Below, one piece after another: positions 1 through 5,539 of a stretch of 5,805 bases of DNA (the stretch's first letter is position 1; each line of letters opens with the position of its first letter). Made by a program: the position numbers and the translations under genes. The notes under the pieces were generated by a model. That model worked only from the letters and a program-made list of their open reading frames with translations, was not told where the DNA came from and did not search any database. This stretch comes from Spirochaeta sp. Its GTDB lineage: Bacteria; Spirochaetota; Spirochaetia; DSM-27196; Alkalispirochaetaceae. The stretch lies in the NCBI GenBank assembly GCA_007117185.1, contig SKHA01000032.1, positions 1 to 5,805 of the forward strand, given 5' to 3'.

Positions 1-608
1 CCGTCGGTGTGGCCGAGGCTCAGGAAATATGGAGCGATGTCCGGGTTCTGGTCACGAATGCGCCGCGCCATGGGAATGAACTCCTCAAAGGTGCGCGGCG
101 GGGTGGGAATAAGGTCGGTTCGGTAGAAGAACAGACGGACGTCCGTGTTGTGCCACAGACCGCCAAGCTCTCCGTTCACCGACTTCAGGGCGTCGGTTGT
201 CCAGCCGAAAAAGTCATCCTGGTCTTCCGCGCTGAGGTGCGGCTCCAGGTCAGCAAACTGGCCACGATTCTGCAGCGCAGGGTAAAAGGGGTTGTTGATC
301 CACACCACTTCCACGGTGCCCTCTTCGATCTGCGTAGCGACGTCAACGTCATAGTTGCTGGCGGAGGAGATTACCTCCTGAACCCGCACGTTGGGGTTTG
401 CCGCCTCGAAGGAATCGATGACGCTCTGGAATGCCACCTGGCGCTCGATGCGCACGTCACCGGTGGATGCCCAGCGCGGCACCAGAAAGCGGACCAGCAC
501 CTGACCCTCTTCTACCACAATCGCTTCCTCGCGCCCTCCACCGGCGAACAACAGCGCCGGTACGGCAAGAGCCAGCAGCAGGAATGAAAGAAACCTCGTA
601 ATCTTCAT
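1..608 (-). CDS. ABC transporter sugar-binding protein (extracellular solute-binding protein family 1), N-terminal part
   Basis: The first 202 codons of a binding protein that continues beyond the left edge of the window. Residues 1-22 form a signal peptide: Lys-Ile-Thr-Arg, a hydrophobic core rich in Leu, then Leu-Phe-Ala followed by GGGREE. There is no lipobox cysteine, so this looks like signal peptidase I export rather than a lipoprotein, a pattern I associate with spirochaete sugar-binding proteins. After an acidic linker the mature chain shows the family-1 pattern: a strand (VLVRFLVPRW), a helix ending in FEAANPNVRVQEV (about residues 67-79), then VEVVWINNPFYPALQNRG and a DLEPHLS segment, and a DVRLFFYRTDL hinge strand near residues 156-166. 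The family delivers oligosaccharides to an ABC permease. Ligand unknown. The ATG at 608 is fixed by the signal peptide and by a strong Shine-Dalgarno sequence 6 nt upstream. It lies 76 bp downstream of the oxidoreductase gene and has its own promoter-like sequence. Confidence 0.9.
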   Translation of the reverse strand, partial: MKITRFLSFLLLALAVPALLFAGGGREEAIVVEEGQVLVRFLVPRWASTGDVRIERQVAFQSVIDSFEAANPNVRVQEVISSASNYDVDVATQIEEGTVEVVWINNPFYPALQNRGQFADLEPHLSAEDQDDFFGWTTDALKSVNGELGGLWHNTDVRLFFYRTDLIPTPPRTFEEFIPMARRIRDQNPDIAPYFLSLGHTD

Positions 609-614
609 CGCAAT

Positions 615-621
615 ACCTCCC
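615..621 (-). promoter_or_regulatory. Ribosome binding site of the sugar-binding protein gene
   Basis: On the minus strand this reads GGGAGGT, a near-full anti-16S match, with 6 nt between it and the ATG at 608. It is the strongest ribosome binding site among the minus-strand genes here and fixes the start of the binding-protein gene. Confidence 0.8.
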
Positions 622-645
622 TTGGGTATGATTGGAATATGACTT

Positions 646-674
646 AGTTAAACATAGGTTTTATTAGCTGTCAA
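646..674 (-). promoter_or_regulatory. Predicted sigma-70-type promoter of the sugar-binding protein gene
   Basis: Read on the minus strand, a perfect TTGACA (-35, at 674-669) is followed by 17 bp and TTAACT (-10, at 651-646). The -10 is preceded by TGT, giving an extended -10 arrangement. The -10 hexamer itself matches the consensus at only three positions. The promoter sits in the AT-rich 76-bp gap between the oxidoreductase stop and the binding-protein start, which suggests the transporter gene can be transcribed separately from the upstream enzymes. Both edges overlap candidate operator sites, so it is probably regulated. Confidence 0.6.
650..661. promoter_or_regulatory. Candidate operator, proximal site (AAACATAGGTTT)
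   Basis: A 12-bp match to the palindrome AAACATATGTTT with one mismatch. It covers the 3' part of the spacer and the first two bases of the predicted -10 hexamer of the binding-protein promoter. It lies 23 bp, about two helical turns, from a second copy at 673-684. A perfect version of the same palindrome lies at 4506-4519. Position over the promoter core favours repression, but the binding factor is not identified. Confidence 0.5.
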
Positions 675-684
675 ACATATTTTT
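673..684. promoter_or_regulatory. Candidate operator, distal site (AAACATATTTTT)
   Basis: A second one-mismatch copy of AAACATATGTTT. It touches the upstream edge of the predicted -35 hexamer and ends directly against the stop codon of the oxidoreductase gene (TGA at 687-685). Same spacing phase as the proximal site, 23 bp start to start, compatible with cooperative binding on one DNA face. The A/T-rich right half could partly be chance, so this copy is the weakest of the three. Confidence 0.42.
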
Positions 685-2268
685 TCAATCGTGAGCGAAC
701 CCAAGATTTCTCTGCAGCTGCGCTACCGGAACGTCCTGGACGGCGCAACCCTGCCGGTGCGCCAGGACGGCAGCCTCCCCGGCGGCTTCGCCGAGGCCCA
801 TCCAGCTGCTCTCCAGCCGGATGGAGCAGAACGCCACATGGCTCGCGCTGACACAACCCGGGACGATCAGGTTGGCGCAGTCCTCTCTGCGGGGCACCAG
901 CGCCCGGTAGGGAACGGCGTACGCTTCGGTGAGCTCCTTCCAGATGCGCCCCTCGTTGCGAAAGTGGTGGTCGTCCAGAGCCAGCCGCTGTACGTGGTGG
1001 GAGTCGATCCAATGGGAGTTCCAGTAGATGCAGTCTTCTTTGGTACGATCGTCAAGAAGGTCGTGCTGGGTCATCACGTATGCTCCCGCCATGCGCCGGG
1101 CCTCGCGGATGTACGGCTGGTACGGCCAGTGGTGGTTGTCGGTATACTCGTCCGCCGGGAGCCCCCAGCGCTGCATCTCCTGGCGTACCGCCGGAGGTAC
1201 ATCGGGGCTGCTGCTGAGGAAGTGCAGGAGTCCGGCGTTGTGATTGTAATGGTCCGCGATGACCCGTGCCCTGGTTTCGCGATCACCGTCGGGATAGTCG
1301 AACTGGCCGCCAAGGTGGCCCAGGGAGAGGATGGACCCCTGCAGGTTATTCAGCTCCCACTTGACCCCCGGCTGAACCCGGGTAAAGCCATCCGGCCCCG
1401 GGCTGTACTGCCCCGAGGGGTGGTTCAGGAACGCCAGGATCATCGTCAGCGGTGTGTCCTGGTTGGCCCGCAGGAAGCGCGCCAGCAGCTCGTATCGCTC
1501 TTCAGAATAGTCCGGCGGTACTGGAAAGGGCACCCTGTCCGCCGCGGAGGTCACCGTGACCCGGAAATGGTAGTTCATCACCTTGCCGTCGCCGTGTCCG
1601 CGCTGCAGATGCGTACCCTCCGACGGCGCGACCCCGTCGATCAGCCCGGCCTCGCGATGGCGCAGGTCTATCTCCCACAGCAGGTCGATCCGTTCAGCGT
1701 GGCCCCTGGTGTTGGCAACCTCCTCCAGCGAGTCGATGAAGCGAATCCCCGCCAGGCTCTCGTGGTAGACGTCAACGCTCTCCCGGCCTACCGCGTAGGG
1801 AACCCCCGCCATCGCCATGAGATCCCCTTCGTAGGAACAGTCGATCCACAGGGGAGCGCTCACCACCCGGGGCAAGGGGTCTGCAGAGAAGCGGCAGGAT
1901 CGGATACCGCCGGATTCCACGGTGACCGCCTCCAGGGGGGAGTTGGCGTGCACCGTGACCCCCGCTTCGTCCAGAAGGGTCTGGAACGCCTGCAGCGCCC
2001 GGTGCGGCTCGAAGCGGTGCAACGGCGCATCGATCCCGTACATTGACCCCAGGAGGTTCAGGAACTTCAGCATCCACCCTCGAAAACTGATGGGGAGCAT
2101 ATGTTCGCACTCGGTGGTACATATGCCGCTGGTCAGGTGGCCCCCGACGTGGCGGTCCGGTGAGATCAGGAGGACCGACATTCCCCGGTCGGCGGCGGTG
2201 CACGCCGCGGCGATACCACCGGGGGTAGCGCCGTAGACAACAAGATCTGCCGTTGTTTCTGTGTTCAT
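685..2268 (-). CDS. FAD-dependent oxidoreductase, FAD_oxidored (PF12831) type
   Basis: A 527-residue flavoprotein. The N-terminus goes straight into an FAD-binding Rossmann fold: VVYGATPGGIAAA at about residues 10-22, then the dinucleotide-end segment LLISPDRHVGGHLTSG (33-48). WIDCSYEGDLMAMAGVPYAV (141-160), YQPYIREARRM (383-393) and the C-terminal FAD-closing region LIVPGCVSASHVAF to LGEAAGEAA (467-500) are hallmarks of the group often labelled 'FAD-dependent oxidoreductase' or, misleadingly, 'xanthan lyase'. There is no signal peptide, so a cytoplasmic location is likely. Substrate unknown; members commonly sit in carbohydrate-degradation clusters, which fits the phosphorylase-like gene before it and the sugar-binding protein after it. 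Its ATG overlaps the preceding gene's TGA as ATGA, and an AGGGAG ribosome binding site lies 5 nt upstream inside that gene, so the two are translationally coupled. Family assignment is firm, reaction is not. Confidence 0.9.
   Translation of the reverse strand: MNTETTADLVVYGATPGGIAAACTAADRGMSVLLISPDRHVGGHLTSGICTTECEHMLPISFRGWMLKFLNLLGSMYGIDAPLHRFEPHRALQAFQTLLDEAGVTVHANSPLEAVTVESGGIRSCRFSADPLPRVVSAPLWIDCSYEGDLMAMAGVPYAVGRESVDVYHESLAGIRFIDSLEEVANTRGHAERIDLLWEIDLRHREAGLIDGVAPSEGTHLQRGHGDGKVMNYHFRVTVTSAADRVPFPVPPDYSEERYELLARFLRANQDTPLTMILAFLNHPSGQYSPGPDGFTRVQPGVKWELNNLQGSILSLGHLGGQFDYPDGDRETRARVIADHYNHNAGLLHFLSSSPDVPPAVRQEMQRWGLPADEYTDNHHWPYQPYIREARRMAGAYVMTQHDLLDDRTKEDCIYWNSHWIDSHHVQRLALDDHHFRNEGRIWKELTEAYAVPYRALVPRREDCANLIVPGCVSASHVAFCSIRLESSWMGLGEAAGEAAVLAHRQGCAVQDVPVAQLQRNLGFAHD
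2097..2126. repeat. Intragenic inverted repeat GCATATGT-14 nt-ACATATGC
   Basis: Two perfect 8-bp arms (2097-2104 and 2119-2126) inside the early part of the oxidoreductase gene. Each carries the CATATG core of the candidate operators, with cores 22 bp apart, close to the 23-bp spacing of the pair upstream of the binding-protein gene. One arm uses a rare-looking ATA isoleucine codon for a GC-rich gene. It may be a secondary regulator site or simply coding sequence; the outer bases do not match the AAAC/GTTT flanks of the other copies. Confidence 0.3.
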
Positions 2269-4496
2269 TGGGACTCCCTGGAAACCGTCACCACGACGGT
2301 CAGTTTTTTTTCATCGGGCCACGGAATGAGTTGTTCCGGGACAGCCCGGCCGTTGACGGTCGTCGAGGGTGGCACGGTGTCGTCCTGCACCACCCGCACA
2401 TGGATCACTGTTCCCCGACGATGAACTGTCAGCGACGCCTGGGGCCACCCGGCTGGGAGTCGCGGATTGACCCGCATCCCCGCCGGCTCAAAGGACAGGC
2501 CGAAGTACTGTAGAAATACCGTCAGGACGATCCACGTGCACGTTCCGGTGCCCAGGGTTCCGGTACTGGTACCGCATTGGGGGTGGCCGGGGTTATAGAA
2601 ATAACTGTTTGGCTGGTAGAGAGGTAGCTGTTGAGGAACAGCGGGAGCAGCCAGCAGGTGATCCCGGTGGCCGGGAATGGTTCTCATGAGTATGTCCAGG
2701 CTCGCAGCAGCGTCTCCCGCCAGCGCCAGCGCCCAGGCGGCAAAGGCGGAACCGTGGCAGTACACCGAACCGTTCTCGGTTGTGCCGGCAGTTTTCACGC
2801 TCACCCGCCCCACCTGAGGGTCCCACTGGCGATACGACGGGTCCAGAAGACGGGGACCCCAGGGGGTGGACAGCGACGCAATCGCTGCGACGCATCTGAA
2901 GATGCGCTGCTGGTCGGCTCCAGCGGCGTACTCCGCCATGATTCCCCAGCTCTGGGGGTTGAGAAACGTTCTGCCGTCGTCGCTGTCCCCAAATCGGCGG
3001 CCCTGGTCGTCCAGACCGGCGGCGAAGCGCTGCCCGTCCCACAGCGCCGCCACCAGAGCGTGGTGCAGCTCCCTCGCCCACCGGGCCAGCGTGATCTCCA
3101 TCGCAGCGTCGCCGCAAAGGTTCGCAGCGTCCTTCAACTCACCAAGCGCGACGATCAGCGCCTCCGTCGCCCAACCGCTCTCACCCTTTCCGGCTCGGCC
3201 GGGGCCGTTCATCGGGTCCGTCCAGTCGCCGTCGTGAAAGAGAACCAGTCCGTGGGCGCCGCGATCGTCCCAGCTGAACTGCGCGGCCCGGCGCAGGTGC
3301 TCCACCAGCGTTGCACGTGACCCGTCTGCGAAGGGGATCTCGTGGTTCCAGCAGTCCCAGAAGCCGGTGACCCGCATGTACAGCACCCAGCAGAGGATCA
3401 GCCAGATCCCTCCGTCGGTGTGGCGGGAGTTCACCAGAGGGTGGTTGGGGTTTTCACCAAAGCGGGTGTTCCACACTTTGAGGTACCCCGTTGGCTCCTG
3501 CGCAGCGGTTACCTCATACAGGAAGGGCAGCGCTTCGTCGGGGTTCCACAGCGCGTACCCCAGCGCATCCTGCAGCTCGTTCCGCCAGGGGGTGGATACT
3601 CCATTGCGCCAGAGCCTGGCGGACCACATGATCTCCTTTCGCAGCGCGACGTTGATCATTTCGTTCAGTCGCGGTTCCGGTGTCTCCACGGTGAGGGAGC
3701 CGCCCTTCTCATGGAGATACTGCTCTGCCGCCCCGACCGCGTCGAGCCAGCACTGTTCACCAGGAGCGGATCCGCGGGCCTCCCGGGTGATCTCCAGGTA
3801 CAGGACGTGTTCCTCCCCCGGAGGAAGCTCCAGGTCCCAGCGGACCGCTGCGGCGGGCGGATCAACGCTGTTCCAGCGCACATCCTGCTCTTCACCGCGA
3901 AGAAACCCGGACAACTGCGACAGGGATGCGCACACACCCTGCGGCGCCGGAGAGACGGCGACCAGCGTCGCTTGAGAATCCCGGGCGATCACCTGATAGT
4001 CGTCCCAGGCGCCGTGGAAAGGAGTTGAGCGCGAAACGAATCGCCGGGCTTCGTCGTCCCAGCGGGTGTCGCATCCCATGGGGGTACCCGCTGGAAGCAC
4101 TACCGCCAGGCAGATGGAGATGCGCCGGGACCTCGCCCCGGCATTGACGCCCTCGGGATTGGCAACAACGACCCGCCATAGCTCCGCCGGGTGGTCTCCC
4201 CCGGCGGTCACGCTCCAGGTGGTTGTGATCCCTTCATGACTGCCCGTGTGGGTAGTGATCACCGGCCCGGGGTTCCACTGTGCGTCGCAAGTGTTCACAG
4301 GGTTCCACCACTGGTCGGTATCCCTGTCGATCAGGGTTACCCGGCGGTCTCCTTGGTGAACACGGGCGATGCGATGCCCCCGGTACCACGCCGGTCCGGC
4401 CATAGCGGGATCGACCCGGAGGTACCAGTGGTCGGTGAAGTGGTAATTGTAGCCGACGGTGCGCTTCCGGGGTTGCCCCTGGATCGTCTCGTACAT
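2265..4496 (-). CDS. GH94-like glycoside phosphorylase-family protein (former GT36)
   Basis: 743 residues from the ATG at 4496, with the GH94 layout: an N-terminal beta-sandwich (about 1-260, with RVTLIDRDTDQWWNPVNT and ELWRVVVANPEG), a linker helix, an (alpha/alpha)6 barrel (about 280-665) and a short C-terminal beta domain ending in TVVVTVS. Counterparts of cellobiose/chitobiose phosphorylase motifs: WRNELQDALG (304-313) for FRDSNQDLLG; HTDGGIWLIL (359-368); GDWTDPMNG (423-431) for ADWNDCLN, whose second Asp (D427) is the family's general acid; NPQSWGIMA; TENGSVYCHG (573-582) for ENGGIFCHN; GTGTCTW (649-655) for the phosphate-contacting TGTAAW. It therefore probably phosphorolyses a beta-linked disaccharide or oligosaccharide, but several active-site neighbours differ and the substrate is unknown. 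No signal peptide is seen, so cytoplasmic. First gene of the minus-strand unit, overlapping the oxidoreductase start by 4 nt. The start is uncertain: no Shine-Dalgarno fits the ATG at 4496, and the only in-frame extension is a TTG at 4547. Amylo-alpha-1,6-glucosidase-type labels are possible but fit worse. Confidence 0.85.
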   Translation of the reverse strand: MYETIQGQPRKRTVGYNYHFTDHWYLRVDPAMAGPAWYRGHRIARVHQGDRRVTLIDRDTDQWWNPVNTCDAQWNPGPVITTHTGSHEGITTTWSVTAGGDHPAELWRVVVANPEGVNAGARSRRISICLAVVLPAGTPMGCDTRWDDEARRFVSRSTPFHGAWDDYQVIARDSQATLVAVSPAPQGVCASLSQLSGFLRGEEQDVRWNSVDPPAAAVRWDLELPPGEEHVLYLEITREARGSAPGEQCWLDAVGAAEQYLHEKGGSLTVETPEPRLNEMINVALRKEIMWSARLWRNGVSTPWRNELQDALGYALWNPDEALPFLYEVTAAQEPTGYLKVWNTRFGENPNHPLVNSRHTDGGIWLILCWVLYMRVTGFWDCWNHEIPFADGSRATLVEHLRRAAQFSWDDRGAHGLVLFHDGDWTDPMNGPGRAGKGESGWATEALIVALGELKDAANLCGDAAMEITLARWARELHHALVAALWDGQRFAAGLDDQGRRFGDSDDGRTFLNPQSWGIMAEYAAGADQQRIFRCVAAIASLSTPWGPRLLDPSYRQWDPQVGRVSVKTAGTTENGSVYCHGSAFAAWALALAGDAAASLDILMRTIPGHRDHLLAAPAVPQQLPLYQPNSYFYNPGHPQCGTSTGTLGTGTCTWIVLTVFLQYFGLSFEPAGMRVNPRLPAGWPQASLTVHRRGTVIHVRVVQDDTVPPSTTVNGRAVPEQLIPWPDEKKLTVVVTVSRESQ
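2274..2279 (-). promoter_or_regulatory. Ribosome binding site of the oxidoreductase gene, inside the preceding gene
   Basis: Minus-strand AGGGAG with 5 nt to the ATG at 2268. It lies within the last codons of the phosphorylase-like gene, supporting both the start choice and coupled translation through the ATGA overlap. Confidence 0.7.
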
Positions 4497-4505
4497 CGAA
4501 TCAGT

Positions 4506-4519
4506 AAAACATATGTTTT
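4506..4519. promoter_or_regulatory. Perfect 14-bp palindromic candidate operator (AAAACATATGTTTT)
   Basis: A perfect palindrome in the 59-bp gap between the divergent starts of the phosphorylase-like gene (4496, minus) and the regulator gene (4556, plus). Two one-mismatch copies of its 12-bp core lie at 650-661 and 673-684, in front of the binding-protein gene. It begins only 10 bp upstream of the phosphorylase-like ATG, so a bound protein could affect both divergent transcripts. Each strand also reads TATGTT, a weak -10-like hexamer, but I see no convincing -35 at the right distance on either strand. Binding factor unknown; the neighbouring LuxR-type regulator is the first candidate. Confidence 0.6.
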
Positions 4520-4524
4520 CTCCC
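4520..4524 (-). promoter_or_regulatory. Shine-Dalgarno-like GGGAG ahead of a three-codon leader frame
   Basis: Minus-strand GGGAG with 7 nt to an ATG at 4512-4510. That ATG reads Met-Phe-Tyr then TGA (4503-4501), 4 nt before the ATG of the phosphorylase-like gene at 4496. It is the only ribosome-binding-site-like element in this gap but is 23 nt from the 4496 start. It could serve a leader peptide with reinitiation, or be the true site if one T of the TTTT run is extra. Confidence 0.3.
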
Positions 4525-4555
4525 GTGTCATCACTATGGCACGGCAAAACAGCTC

Positions 4556-5440
4556 ATGCTCTGGTTCAACATCATCGCCTTTACGCTGCTGTTTGCCTCC
4601 CTGGGGGTAACCAGCATCGTCTGGAGCCGGGCGCGGCCGCGATGGCTCCGGCCGTATCTGATCTATCTCGCCACCTACGGATTTTTCAGCCGGGTTTACC
4701 TCCCGCAGATGCCGCCGTTTGTGAGCGCGTTGCTGCTCCTGGTCACCTTCGTGGTTGCCCTGGTCCTGCTGATGGTGGTTCCCTGGTTTATCCGGACGCT
4801 GGTACCGCCGGAACGGACGGCGCGGCAGCGTGTGGTGGCGATGGTGATTGCCGCGGCGTTCCTGGTGATGATGGCGCTGTCGATAGCGAAACCGGAGTGG
4901 AAGCTGGACACGCCGGGGGCGTTTCTTCTGAACGGCTACCTGGGGGTGGTGACCCTCCGTGGCCTCCTGCACCTTCGGGGGTCCGGGTCGGCAGGGTCCA
5001 GCTTGGCAGAGTCCCGCCCCGGGGGGCCGGTGATTCCCTTCCTGTATCTGAGCGGGGTCTTCTATCTCATCGTTGCAATCCAGTCGGTAGTCCTTCCCCT
5101 GGCCGCCCCGCCGCTGCTGGCGGGTCAGATCGAAGTTCTCACCGCCGGGCTGATCTGTCTGCTCTGGGGCGGACTGACCATGAGCTCGGCGATCTTTACC
5201 GGTATCCCCGACCCGCCGCCGGTGGCGATCACTCCCGCCGAGGCATTCTTCACCCGCTTCTCCATAACCCCCCGGGAAGGAGAGATCGTCACCCTCCTTC
5301 TGGAGGGTAGGAACAACAAAGAGATCGCCACCACTCTGTGTATCTCGCCCCGGACAATCGAAGCGCACGTGTACAACATCTACCGGAAGTGCGCAGTTCG
5401 GAACCGGATCGAGCTGGCCCGAAAGGTTGCGTCCTTCTAA
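4556..5440 (+). CDS. Membrane-bound LuxR-type transcriptional regulator
   Basis: 294 residues. The N-terminal 215 residues are strongly hydrophobic, with likely membrane helices at about 3-23, 33-47, 55-79, 91-110, 118-137 (weak), 158-181 and 190-215, that is six or seven passes. After a proline-rich linker (IPDPPPVAITP) comes a complete C-terminal GerE/LuxR helix-turn-helix: SITPREGEIVTLLLEGRNNK at 236-255, then EIATTLCISPRTIEAHVYNI through the end, with the recognition helix near 264-279. There is no receiver domain or phospho-acceptor, so it looks like a one-component sensor that detects a ligand or membrane state with its helical bundle. It is transcribed away from the sugar genes across a 59-bp gap holding a perfect palindrome, which suggests it regulates them and itself. 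The ATG at 4556 is the first in-frame start before the first membrane helix; no good Shine-Dalgarno precedes it, so the exact start is less sure than the product. Confidence 0.88.
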   Translation: MLWFNIIAFTLLFASLGVTSIVWSRARPRWLRPYLIYLATYGFFSRVYLPQMPPFVSALLLLVTFVVALVLLMVVPWFIRTLVPPERTARQRVVAMVIAAAFLVMMALSIAKPEWKLDTPGAFLLNGYLGVVTLRGLLHLRGSGSAGSSLAESRPGGPVIPFLYLSGVFYLIVAIQSVVLPLAAPPLLAGQIEVLTAGLICLLWGGLTMSSAIFTGIPDPPPVAITPAEAFFTRFSITPREGEIVTLLLEGRNNKEIATTLCISPRTIEAHVYNIYRKCAVRNRIELARKVASF

Positions 5441-5487
5441 GTACGTTCCCCTACTTTCCTCGCAGCCGGAAAAATAGGGGAAAATAC
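5441..5487 (+). repeat. Imperfect inverted repeat after the regulator gene (possible terminator or attenuator)
   Basis: Begins immediately after the regulator's TAA. The core arms TTCCCCTA (5446-5453) and TAGGGGAA (5475-5482) are perfect. They extend inward by TTTCC/GGAAA (5455-5459 with 5468-5472) and outward by GTA/TAC (5441-5443 with 5485-5487), leaving an 8-nt loop at 5460-5467. It would fold into a substantial hairpin at the 3' end of the regulator transcript. No U-run follows on either strand, so a classical intrinsic terminator is not supported. A transcript-stabilising hairpin or an operator for the downstream gene fits equally well. Confidence 0.5.
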
Positions 5488-5528
5488 GAATATCCTGATC
5501 CGGCCGATTCCCTTTACTGTCGCGGCGA

Positions 5529-5533
5529 AAGGA
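5529..5533 (+). promoter_or_regulatory. Ribosome binding site of the DUF6544/DUF6920-like gene
   Basis: AAGGA with 6 nt to the ATG at 5540, within a purine-rich run. It supports that start over the in-frame ATG three codons later. Confidence 0.65.
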
Positions 5534-5539
5534 AGGGAT

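Noticed and set aside
9..587. A 192-codon open frame on the plus strand opposite the binding-protein gene
   Set aside because: The minus-strand reading has a signal peptide, a strong ribosome binding site and family-1 binding-protein features; the plus-strand reading has none.
691..2046. A 451-codon open frame on the plus strand opposite the oxidoreductase gene
   Set aside because: Its translation has no recognisable domain and is rich in Arg, Val, Gly and Pro typical of an antisense shadow in GC-rich DNA; the minus-strand frame has clear FAD-binding motifs throughout.
2631..4028. Two long plus-strand frames (2631-3320 and 3342-4028) opposite the phosphorylase-like gene
   Set aside because: No domain, no ribosome binding site and shadow-like composition; the opposite strand carries the GH94 motifs over the same span.
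4497..4547. TTG at 4547 as the start of the phosphorylase-like gene
   Set aside because: It has no Shine-Dalgarno, adds 17 residues of no visible structure, and would put the palindromic operator inside the coding region. The ATG at 4496 is preferred, although its own initiation signal is poor.
4497..4555. Defined -35/-10 promoters for the divergent phosphorylase-like and regulator genes
   Set aside because: TATGTT within the palindrome resembles a -10 on both strands, but no hexamer near TTGACA lies at 16-18 bp on either side, so no promoter is called.
4459..5310. A 283-codon plus-strand frame overlapping the regulator in another frame
   Set aside because: The product is Gly/Arg/Pro-rich with no domain, whereas the overlapping frame encodes membrane helices and an HTH.
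5441..5487. Calling the inverted repeat a rho-independent terminator
   Set aside because: No run of T follows the stem on the plus strand, nor on the minus strand; recorded as a repeat instead.
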